NCBI GenBank assembly: GCA_002085155.1
Contig: NASX01000026.1
Span: 2,831-66,830, forward strand
Length of the DNA stretch: 64,000 bases
Source of the DNA: Sorangiineae bacterium NIC37A_2
GTDB taxonomy: Bacteria > Myxococcota_A > Polyangia > Polyangiales > Polyangiaceae
Direction of reading: 5' to 3'
Both the position numbers and the translations under genes were made by a program. Of this stretch, positions 53,882 to 61,224 are shown piece after piece (positions within the stretch are counted from its first letter, which is position 1; every line of letters starts with the position of its first letter). The notes under the pieces were generated by a model. It did no database searches, was not told where the DNA came from, and saw only the letters and a program-made list of their open reading frames with translations.

Positions 53882-56548
53882 ATGACTGACGATACGCTCG
53901 AACCGCCCGCTGGCCCCCCCGCCTCCGACGGCGGAAACACGCCGTCTGCATCCCACGATCAGGTGCCCGTGAGCATCCAGGAGGAAATGCGTTCGTCGTA
54001 CCTGGACTATGCGATGAGCGTCATCATCGGGCGCGCGATCCCCGATGCCCGTGATGGGCTCAAGCCCGTCCACCGCCGCATCCTCTACGCGATGCGGGAT
54101 CTGAACCTGACGCCGGGCTCTTCGTACTCGAAGTGCGCCAAGGTCGTTGGTGAGGTGCTGGGTAACTTCCACCCGCATGGCGACGCGAGCGTTTATGATG
54201 CCCTCGTGAGAATGGCGCAGGACTTTGCCATGCGCCACGTGCTCGTCGATGGGCAAGGAAACTTCGGTTCTGTCGACGGCGACTCCGCAGCTGCTTACCG
54301 TTACACCGAGTGTCGACTGGCCCGGCTCTCGATGGAGCTCCTCGAGGACATCGAGAAAGACACCGTCGATTTCGCGCCGAACTTCGATGAGTCACGCCAA
54401 GAACCGACGGTTCTCCCTGCGCGTTTCCCACACCTATTGGTCAACGGTTCCGGCGGCATCGCCGTCGGCATGGCTACGAATATCCCCCCGCACAACCTGC
54501 GAGAGGTGATCGACGCTACGATCCACCTGATCCAAAACCCCGACGCGAGCATCTCGGACCTGATGACCTACGTCATCGGTCCCGACTTCCCGACGGGCGC
54601 CTCGATCTATGGACGCGCGGGCATCTACCAGGCGTATACGACGGGGCGCGGCTCAGTCTTGATGCGCGCTCGGACGGAGATCGAGCAGGTACAGGGTTCT
54701 GACCGCGAACAGATCGTCGTCACCGAGCTGCCCTACCAGGTGAACAAGGCACGCCTCGCCGCCAAGATCGGCGAGCTGATTCGCGAGAAGCGCATCGAGG
54801 GCATCCGTGAGGTGCGCGATGAAAGCGACCGCGACGGCATGCGGCTCGTCATCGAACTCAAGAAGGACACCTTCCCCCAGGTGGTCTTAAACCACCTGTT
54901 CCGCCTCACGGACCTGCAGTCGTCCTTCGGCATCATCAACCTGGCCATCGTCCAGGGTCGGCCGCAGGTGATGAACCTGAAAGAGACCCTCGAAGTCTTC
55001 ATCTTGCACCGCCGTGAGGTCGTCAGTCGCCGCACTCGCTTCGAGCTGTCGCGGGCCGAGGGGCAGCGCGAGATCGTCGAAGGTCTCGGAATGGCCGTCA
55101 CCGAGGTCGACCTGGTGATCGACACCATTCGCAAGTCTCCGGATCCCGATACGGCTCGGGAAAGGCTCATGAAACTCCCGCTCAAGGGTCTCGAAGCCTT
55201 CGTGCGGAGGGCAGGTCGCCCCGAGTCGGAGATCGAGCAGGCCCGCGAGATTCCGGAGTACTACCTGAGCGAACGCCAAGCGAAGGCGATCCTCGAGATG
55301 CGCCTCTCACGCCTCACGGGCCTCGAGCAAGAGAAGCTCGCCAGCGAGTACGCAGCTCTGTCGGACGAGATCGCGCGCCTCCGGGCCATCCTCTCGGACG
55401 AAGGCCGCTTGATGGGGGTCATCGTCGAAGAGCTGAACGAAGTGCGCGAAAAGCACGGTCAGGATCGACGCACGGTCATCGAAGACAACGAGGCCGAGAT
55501 CCAGATGGAAGACCTGATCCAAGAAGAGGACATGGTCGTGACCATCTCGCACTCCGGCTACATCAAGCGGACCGCGGCGAGCGACTACGAAGCCCAGAAG
55601 CGCGGCGGCAAAGGCAAGCGCGGCATGAAAGCGCAGGACGACGACTGGGTCAGCCAGCTCTTCGTCTCGTCGACCCACAGCCTCGTCTTCTTCTTCAGCG
55701 ATCTCGGCAAGGTCTACGTCAAGAAGGTCTACGAGATCTCTCAGGCCGCGCGCAGCGCCAAGGGCCGCGCCATCGTGAACTTCATCGGGCTCGAAGAGGG
55801 CGAGCGCATCACGGCCATCGCCCCGGTCCCCAAGATTGAAGAAGGCCGTTATGTGATCACTGTCACCAAGCAGGGCAAGATCAAGAAGACGCCCCTCGTC
55901 GACTACCGGAATTTCCGCGAAAAGGGCATCATCGGCGTGCGCATCGAGGAGGACGATCGTCTCCTCACCGCCGCCGTGACCGACGGAACCCGAGATCTGT
56001 TGATCGGTACACGTTCGGGTCAGAGCATCCGCTTCAGCGAAGAACAGGTTCGCCCGATGGGCCGCAACACCGCCGGCGTGAAGGGCATCGAGCTCGAAGA
56101 AGGCGACGAGGTCGTCGGCCTTGCAGTCTCCGATCCGAAGCGCACGCAGGTCCTCTCCATCTGTGAACGCGGCTTCGGCAAGCGGACCCCACTGGACGAG
56201 TTCCGTCATCAGAACCGCGGTGGCAAGGGCATCATCTTGATCGACGCCTCCGAACGAAACGGGCCGGTGGTGGGTCTCGCGCTCGTGAGCGTGAACGACG
56301 ATCTCGTCATCATGACCGACCGCGGTCAGGCCATCCGCGTCCGCGTCGCAGAGATTCGCGAAACCGGACGCAACGCGCAGGGCGTCAAGATCATGGACGT
56401 CGCAGAGGGTGAGCGGGTCGTCGCCATGGAGACGCTCGCAGAGAGTGAGACGGACGAAAGTGAAGCGGGCCGAGCCTCGGGCGAAGGTAACGAAGACAGT
56501 GGCGACGCGAGCCAAGGCGAGCCCGAGCTCTCCGGCGAAAGCGAATAA
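53882..56548 (+). CDS. gyrA: DNA gyrase subunit A
   Basis: The A subunit of gyrase, 888 residues, which introduces negative supercoils. It has [21 protein letters not shown], the catalytic Tyr in [14 protein letters not shown] near residue 141 and six propeller blades. The GyrA box is QKRGGKG (572-578), which marks gyrase rather than topoisomerase IV. In the quinolone region the sequence is [17 protein letters not shown], so the position of E. coli Ser83 is Ala (residue 102). The C-terminus is an acidic Glu/Ser/Asp-rich tail. Start ATG 53882; TTG 53837 has a better ribosome binding site and would add 15 residues. gyrB is not in the window. Confidence 0.92.
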   Translation: MTDDTLEPPAGPPASDGGNTPSASHDQVPVSIQEEMRSSYLDYAMSVIIGRAIPDARDGLKPVHRRILYAMRDLNLTPGSSYSKCAKVVGEVLGNFHPHGDASVYDALVRMAQDFAMRHVLVDGQGNFGSVDGDSAAAYRYTECRLARLSMELLEDIEKDTVDFAPNFDESRQEPTVLPARFPHLLVNGSGGIAVGMATNIPPHNLREVIDATIHLIQNPDASISDLMTYVIGPDFPTGASIYGRAGIYQAYTTGRGSVLMRARTEIEQVQGSDREQIVVTELPYQVNKARLAAKIGELIREKRIEGIREVRDESDRDGMRLVIELKKDTFPQVVLNHLFRLTDLQSSFGIINLAIVQGRPQVMNLKETLEVFILHRREVVSRRTRFELSRAEGQREIVEGLGMAVTEVDLVIDTIRKSPDPDTARERLMKLPLKGLEAFVRRAGRPESEIEQAREIPEYYLSERQAKAILEMRLSRLTGLEQEKLASEYAALSDEIARLRAILSDEGRLMGVIVEELNEVREKHGQDRRTVIEDNEAEIQMEDLIQEEDMVVTISHSGYIKRTAASDYEAQKRGGKGKRGMKAQDDDWVSQLFVSSTHSLVFFFSDLGKVYVKKVYEISQAARSAKGRAIVNFIGLEEGERITAIAPVPKIEEGRYVITVTKQGKIKKTPLVDYRNFREKGIIGVRIEEDDRLLTAAVTDGTRDLLIGTRSGQSIRFSEEQVRPMGRNTAGVKGIELEEGDEVVGLAVSDPKRTQVLSICERGFGKRTPLDEFRHQNRGGKGIILIDASERNGPVVGLALVSVNDDLVIMTDRGQAIRVRVAEIRETGRNAQGVKIMDVAEGERVVAMETLAESETDESEAGRASGEGNEDSGDASQGEPELSGESE

Positions 56549-56552
56549 GCCC

Positions 56553-57485
56553 ATGCCGGGCGCGAGCTCGGCTTCTCGGGCGGCCCGAGCTCCAACAAGC
56601 GCCGAAGGCGCCCGGCAGAGCAGGACCGAAGGAAAGACAGCGGGCAGCGGGCACGCGAAGAAAGCCCCCGCCCCTGTCGCCCCATCTGCTCGCGCCAAAA
56701 AAACGCAGCGATCGAGGCCCGCAAACGCTCCGAAGAGCAAGACGGTCTCAGGGAGAGCCACCCCTCAAGGCAAGGCTGCGCCCCAGGGCAAAGCTGCGCC
56801 TCAGGGCAAGGCTGCGCAAAACAAAGACAGAGCGGCAGCGATCTACGCGCGCCTCCGCGCGGCCCATCCCGATGCCCACTGCGAGCTCGACCACAAGAGC
56901 CCGTTCCAGCTCCTCGTCGCCACCGTGCTCAGCGCTCAGACGACGGACGTCCAGGTCAACAAGATCACTCCCGGGCTTTTCGCTCGCTATAAAACGGCTC
57001 ACGAGCTCGCCCAGGCGGATCAGGAGAGCATCGAGAATCTCCTGAACCGCATCGGCATGTTCCGCCAGAAGGCCAAGAACATCATCGCGCTCTCCAAGAT
57101 GCTCGTGGAGAACCACGACGGAGAAGTGCCGCGCACCTTGGACGAACTCGTCCTCCTGCCCGGGGTGGGTCGCAAGACGGCGAACGTCGTGCTCGGGGTG
57201 GCCTTCGGCGCGCCTGAAGGCGTCGTCGTCGACACTCACGTGGGCCGGATTTCGACGCGCCTCGGCTTCACCCGGAGCGACAAGCCCCCAGAAATTGAAC
57301 AAGACTTGATGGCCCTCTTCCCCCCGAGCGAGTGGGACATGCTGAGCCACACGCTCATCTTCCACGGCCGCCGCATCTGTCGGGCCATTCGGCCCGCGTG
57401 CTCTACGTGCCCGGTGTCTGACCTTTGCCCTTCCGCGTTCCATGCGGAACATGTGGGCCGAAAACCGCCGCGCGCGCGCGGCTAG
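56553..57485 (+). CDS. nth: Endonuclease III
   Basis: A base-excision-repair glycosylase/AP lyase of 310 residues. The catalytic domain starts near residue 95 (IYARLRAAHPDAHCELDHKS) and has LLPGVGRKTANVVLGVAFG with the Schiff-base Lys, VDTHVGRISTRLG with the catalytic Asp, and the Fe-S cluster ligands C-x6-C-x2-C-x5-C (CRAIRPACSTCPVSDLC). The first 90 residues are an added basic, Ala/Lys/Pro-rich tail with three PQGKAA repeats. ATG 56553 lies 4 bases after the gyrA stop, so the two genes are likely read together. Confidence 0.92.
   Translation: MPGASSASRAARAPTSAEGARQSRTEGKTAGSGHAKKAPAPVAPSARAKKTQRSRPANAPKSKTVSGRATPQGKAAPQGKAAPQGKAAQNKDRAAAIYARLRAAHPDAHCELDHKSPFQLLVATVLSAQTTDVQVNKITPGLFARYKTAHELAQADQESIENLLNRIGMFRQKAKNIIALSKMLVENHDGEVPRTLDELVLLPGVGRKTANVVLGVAFGAPEGVVVDTHVGRISTRLGFTRSDKPPEIEQDLMALFPPSEWDMLSHTLIFHGRRICRAIRPACSTCPVSDLCPSAFHAEHVGRKPPRARG
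56763..56816 (+). repeat. Three 18-bp tandem repeats in the nth N-terminal extension
   Basis: Three copies (56763-56780, 56781-56798, 56799-56816) of an 18-base unit encode PQGKAA three times. They are near identical and could expand or contract by slippage. Confidence 0.75.
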
Positions 57486-57608
57486 ACACTAGATGCCCGA
57501 GCCTTTGCGCGCGCGGCCGCACGCGTAAAGGCCCGAGCCGCCCCACCTGCGCGCGGAGCCGCCCTTCCCTTGCGCTGCGGCGAGGGAGACGGTCCGCGGG
57601 AAGGCTCA

Positions 57609-59003
57609 TCAGTCAGGCGTCCCGGAGGGAGCGGGGGCTGCGGAGGCGGCGGCGCTCGCCTTTCGCTCTCCGAGGAAACGATCCAGGGTATGGGTCGTCA
57701 TCTTGCCCGCGACGACCTCAGGATCCGAGAGCAGCGCTTTCTGGAGCGGGATATTCGTGCGGATGCCGCCGATGATGTACTCATCGAGGGCTCCCTTCAT
57801 CCTCGAAATCGCCTGGCCGCGCGTCGGCGCATGCACGATGACCTTCGCGAGAAGTGAGTCGTAGTTCGGCGGAACCCGCCATCCTCCGAACACGCCCGAG
57901 TCCACCCGCACTCCGGTCCCACCGGGCGGGTTGTACTCGCGGATTTGGCCGGGAGACGGCGCAAAAGTCTCAGGATCTTCCGCCATGATGCGACACTCGA
58001 TCGCGTGCCCGCGGAACTTCCAGTTGCGCGTGTCAGGCAAGTTTAGCTTTTCACCAGCAGCCGCGCGGAGCTGTTCCACCACCAGATCGACTCCGGTGAC
58101 CATCTCCGTAACAGGATGCTCAACCTGCACCCGCGTATTCATCTCCATGAAGTAGAGAGCGCCGCTCTCATCCATGAGGAACTCGAGTGTCCCGAGGCCG
58201 ACGTAGCCAGTCTCGAGGATGGCGCGGCGAATGACGTCGCCCATCTTCAAGCGCTGCTCATCGCTGAGCGAGGAGCTCGGTGCTTCTTCGATGAGCTTTT
58301 GGTTCTTTCGCTGGAGCGAACACTCACGCTCACCGAGGGTCCACGCCTGACCATGCTGATCGGCGAGGGCCTGGAACTCGATGTGCTTGGGGCGCACGAC
58401 AAGCTTCTCGAGATAGAGCTCCGCTGAAGCAAACGAGATCGCGGCTTCTGCCGTAGCGGACTCGAAGCCGCGGATGACCTCTTCGTCGTTGGTAGCGACG
58501 CGCATGCCGCGGCCGCCACCGCCCCCGCGCGCCTTGAGCATCACGGGATATCCAATCCGCCGCGCTTCCTCGACTGCGTGCTCCGCATTGTTGAGCGCGT
58601 CACTGCCCGGCAACAGCGGCAGACCGAACTTCCTCGCCGTCTCACGGGCCGTCAGCTTGTCGCCCCAGAGCTTCATCGCCTCGGCAGAAGGACCGATGAA
58701 CGTCAGACCACACTTGGCCACGACCTCTGCGAAGTGGGGATTTTCGGAGAGGAAGCCGTAACCGGGATGGATCGCGTCCGCCGCCGTCACTTCTGCGGCG
58801 CTGATGATCGCCGGAATGTTCAGGTAACTCGCGCGAGCGGGCGCAGGCCCGATGCACACGGCCTGGTCCGCGAACCGAGTATGGAGCGCGCCGTTATCGG
58901 CCTCCGAATGCACGGCGACCGTTTGAATCCCGAGCTCGCGGCAGGCGCGAATAATACGGATCGCGATCTCGCCGCGATTGGCGATGAGTACTTTCTTGAA
59001 CAT
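57609..59003 (-). CDS. accC: Acetyl-CoA carboxylase, biotin carboxylase subunit
   Basis: An ATP-grasp enzyme of 464 residues that carboxylates the biotin on AccB, the first step of fatty-acid synthesis. It begins MFKKVLIANRGEIAIRIIRA, has the glycine-rich ATP loop KARGGGGGRGMRV, and the active-site EMNTRVQVEHPVTEMVTGVD. Length is normal; the C-terminal tail (AAASAAPAPSG) is variable. ATG 59003 is preferred over an upstream TTG at 59021. It lies 18 bp downstream of accB, the usual pair; accA and accD are not seen here. Confidence 0.95.
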   Translation of the reverse strand: MFKKVLIANRGEIAIRIIRACRELGIQTVAVHSEADNGALHTRFADQAVCIGPAPARASYLNIPAIISAAEVTAADAIHPGYGFLSENPHFAEVVAKCGLTFIGPSAEAMKLWGDKLTARETARKFGLPLLPGSDALNNAEHAVEEARRIGYPVMLKARGGGGGRGMRVATNDEEVIRGFESATAEAAISFASAELYLEKLVVRPKHIEFQALADQHGQAWTLGERECSLQRKNQKLIEEAPSSSLSDEQRLKMGDVIRRAILETGYVGLGTLEFLMDESGALYFMEMNTRVQVEHPVTEMVTGVDLVVEQLRAAAGEKLNLPDTRNWKFRGHAIECRIMAEDPETFAPSPGQIREYNPPGGTGVRVDSGVFGGWRVPPNYDSLLAKVIVHAPTRGQAISRMKGALDEYIIGGIRTNIPLQKALLSDPEVVAGKMTTHTLDRFLGERKASAAASAAPAPSGTPD

Positions 59004-59021
59004 GGCAGCGAGCCCGGACAA

Positions 59022-59471
59022 TCAGGCTTTCTTCACCTTGAAGAGCTTCTGACCGAATTCGACGCTGTGACCGTTTTCGACAAGCACCTCGAGGATGGTC
59101 CCGGTGACGTCGGACTCGATCTCGTTCATCAGCTTCATCGCTTCGACGATACAGACGGCTTGTCCGGTCTTGACCGGAGCGCCAACGTCCACGAAGGGCG
59201 GAGCCTCAGGGGACGGTGCTCTGTAGAAGGTGCCCACGATGGGCGAGACGATGTACGCGATGTTCGCCTCGTCGACAGGAGCAGCGGCGGGAGCCGCAGG
59301 CGGAGCAGCTGCTGCAACGACGGTCGGAGCCGCGACCGCGGTGTGAACCTGAGCCCCTCCCCCGAACGCGAGGCGAATTCGGCTATTTTCATCCTCGTAC
59401 TCGAATTCGCTAACTTTTCCCTCTTCGAGTGCTTGGATGAGGGCCTTGAGGTCGTCGAGTTGAATCTTCAT
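59022..59471 (-). CDS. accB: Biotin carboxyl carrier protein of acetyl-CoA carboxylase
   Basis: A 149-residue carrier with the biotinyl-lysine motif EAMKLMNE (Lys113) in the C-terminal lipoyl/biotinyl domain (VSPIVGTFYRAPSPEAPP ... TGTILEVLVENGHSVEFGQKL). A Pro/Ala-rich linker separates it from the N-terminal helix DDLKALIQALEEGKVSEFEY. The start MKIQLDDLKALIQAL is typical. Cotranscribed with accC and with aroQ upstream. Confidence 0.95.
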   Translation of the reverse strand: MKIQLDDLKALIQALEEGKVSEFEYEDENSRIRLAFGGGAQVHTAVAAPTVVAAAAPPAAPAAAPVDEANIAYIVSPIVGTFYRAPSPEAPPFVDVGAPVKTGQAVCIVEAMKLMNEIESDVTGTILEVLVENGHSVEFGQKLFKVKKA

Positions 59472-59545
59472 CGGGCGTCTATTTTCCTTGGCGCGAAATC
59501 CCCGTCTCCGGGGGCCGAGACGCTAGCGCCGATGGTTCCTCTCGA

Positions 59546-59995
59546 CTACCCCTCTTTCGTCGCCCGCAGCAGCTCGCAGAGGCCCACGAGCGCGATCGAG
59601 TAGGAGCGGACCCCGAACCCGGCCACCTTGGCGAGGCACGCAGGTGCCACCACCGAGGTGTGACGAAAGGTTTCGCGCGCTTCGGGGTTCGAAATGTGGA
59701 CCTCAACGACCGGGATGCCGCTCGCCCGCACCGCGTCGTAGAGGGCGTAGGAGTAATGGGTATAGGCGCCGGGGTTCAGGAGGACTCCCGCAAACCCATC
59801 GGCTCCCGCCTCTCCGATCCAGGTGACCAGTTCACCCTCGGAGTTGCTCTGACGACACACGAGCTCCACCCCGAGCCCCTCGGCTTCCCGGGTCAGGATC
59901 TCATGGAGCTCGGCAAGAGTCGTTCGGCCGTAGATCTCCGGCTCGCGCAGACCGAGACGCTGCAGGTTCGGCCCACTTACGACGAGAATTCTCAT
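59546..59995 (-). CDS. aroQ: 3-dehydroquinate dehydratase, type II
   Basis: The third step of the shikimate pathway. The small dodecameric type II enzyme (149 aa) shows GPNLQRLGLREPEIYG with the catalytic Tyr22 and Arg17, LNPGAYTHYSYALYDAV with the catalytic His, and VEVHISNPEARETFRHTSVV. The ATG overlaps the stop of the Roadblock gene upstream (ATGA), so it is translated from the same message. Placing aroQ next to accB-accC is common in many bacteria. Confidence 0.92.
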   Translation of the reverse strand: MRILVVSGPNLQRLGLREPEIYGRTTLAELHEILTREAEGLGVELVCRQSNSEGELVTWIGEAGADGFAGVLLNPGAYTHYSYALYDAVRASGIPVVEVHISNPEARETFRHTSVVAPACLAKVAGFGVRSYSIALVGLCELLRATKEG

Positions 59996-60348
59996 GCGAG
60001 CTCGGCCACAAGTTGGGGCGCGAGCAGACGAAGTGCGAAGCGCGCTTTGCCGGCGTTACCTGTGGGAGAGAGGGTCATCGCGACGAAATACCGGTCGCTC
60101 ACGACCCGGACGATGGTCGTCATTTTTTCACTGCGCAGCGAGACCTCTTCGGTTCCACCCGCCTGCAGCATGTCCGCGGTGCGCTGGATCTGTTTGACCA
60201 GAACGCTCACCTCCGCGCCCACTACCTCGATATCGTAGGGGGACTCCGAAGCGACATAGGTTTCCACCGGGATCCCCTCGAAATCCATGAGCAACCCGGC
60301 GTAGCCTCCCGAGCTCTCTACCGCGGTCTTCAGCGCTTCTTTGAACAT
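59992..60348 (-). CDS. Roadblock/LC7 domain protein
   Basis: A 118-residue protein made of one Roadblock/LC7 fold: MFKEALKTAVESSGGYAGLL, DFEGIPVETYV, then EVVGAEVSVLVKQIQRTADM and YFVAMTLSPTGNAGKARFAL. It resembles MglB-like and other small-GTPase regulators. ATG 60348 is preferred; ATG 60363 is possible. The stop overlaps the aroQ start (ATGA). It stands between ftsB and aroQ, so an envelope, division or polarity role is conceivable, but no GTPase gene is next to it. Confidence 0.75.
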   Translation of the reverse strand: MFKEALKTAVESSGGYAGLLMDFEGIPVETYVASESPYDIEVVGAEVSVLVKQIQRTADMLQAGGTEEVSLRSEKMTTIVRVVSDRYFVAMTLSPTGNAGKARFALRLLAPQLVAELA

Positions 60349-60505
60349 GATAGCGCCGATCATAGGCCAAGACCGAGGGGCCGAGGAAGTTTCGCACACC
60401 AAAATCGGCAGGACCTTTCCCGAGGGTCCCGGGGATTCGGGCTCCGGATTCGGGCTCCGGAGCAATCGTACCCTCCCGCCGGCCCGGGCCGAAGGCCGGG
60501 GCTCT

Positions 60506-60874
60506 TCAGGGCGCGCTGTCGCCGGGGCGAGGCCCCTCGAACAAATAAACGACCTCGGTCTTCCGAACGAGGCCCAGCTGGTCTCGAGCGGCACGCTCGA
60601 CGAAAGCGGGGTCCGTCTTGATGGCCTGGGCGGCCGCACGGAGCTCAACGATACGCCGCTTGGTCAGGGAGATCTCTGCCTCCACCCGGGCCCGCTCCGC
60701 CTCCAGCTCTTCGTGCCGCGTGTAACCGCGGGACCCGACCAACATCGCAGGCGCCCCCAACACTCCGAGCAACAGCAGGCCGACCGGCAAGGCGCGCCGG
60801 AGCCACTCGCGACGGGCCCGTCGGACGGCACCGCCCGTGCGTGAAGGGAGGCTCTCTAAATTCTCTCCGTCCAT
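60506..60874 (-). CDS. ftsB: FtsB/DivIC-like septum formation protein
   Basis: A bitopic membrane protein of 122 residues: a basic N-terminus (RRARREWLRRALP), one membrane helix (VGLLLLGVLGAPAMLVG), and a periplasmic coiled coil (ELEAERARVEAEISLTKRRIVELRA) ending with the family part DPAFVERAARDQLGLVRKTEVVYLF. FtsB links FtsQ and FtsL in the divisome. The promoter at 60888-60917 gives almost no leader before ATG 60874. Confidence 0.85.
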   Translation of the reverse strand: MDGENLESLPSRTGGAVRRARREWLRRALPVGLLLLGVLGAPAMLVGSRGYTRHEELEAERARVEAEISLTKRRIVELRAAAQAIKTDPAFVERAARDQLGLVRKTEVVYLFEGPRPGDSAP

Positions 60875-60887
60875 GGACTTATGGAAG

Positions 60888-60917
60888 ATTATCGCCTTCC
60901 TTCCTCTTCGAGGTCAA
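60888..60917 (-). promoter_or_regulatory. Sigma70-type promoter for ftsB
   Basis: On the minus strand TTGACC (60917-60912) and GATAAT (60893-60888) are separated by 18 bases, each box with 5 of 6 matches. The start site near 60881 gives a leader of about 7 bases. Confidence 0.55.
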
Positions 60918-61224
60918 ATCCTCGGCCGCTTTTCTTCTCGTCTTATCACCGTCACGACCGTGCGGCGGCGCTTTCACGCTGGGCCCCCCATGAGCGAGTC
61001 GCCCTCGGGGTACTCATCGCATTCCGGACCGTGGGTCCAGGGAGGCGAGATTGCCCGCGCCCGCGCGATTCTGAGAACTCTACCTTCCAGAGAAAATTCT
61101 CGCGGCACGGGCGGGCAAAAGCCTGGAAAATCGCGGACTCGGACTTTCTTCGGCGAGCCGTCGCGCTATCGTCCGCACGATTTTGATTCACCCCGGCGGG
61201 AATCATCCCAGCCATGAGAGAAGT
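60918..61224. other. Intergenic region upstream of the kinase gene
   Basis: 307 bases with no convincing gene on either strand. Part of it holds frames with poor composition. It must contain the promoter of the kinase gene; I see no clear sigma70 boxes there. GAGAG/AGAAG right before ATG 61225 is the ribosome binding site. Confidence 0.4.
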
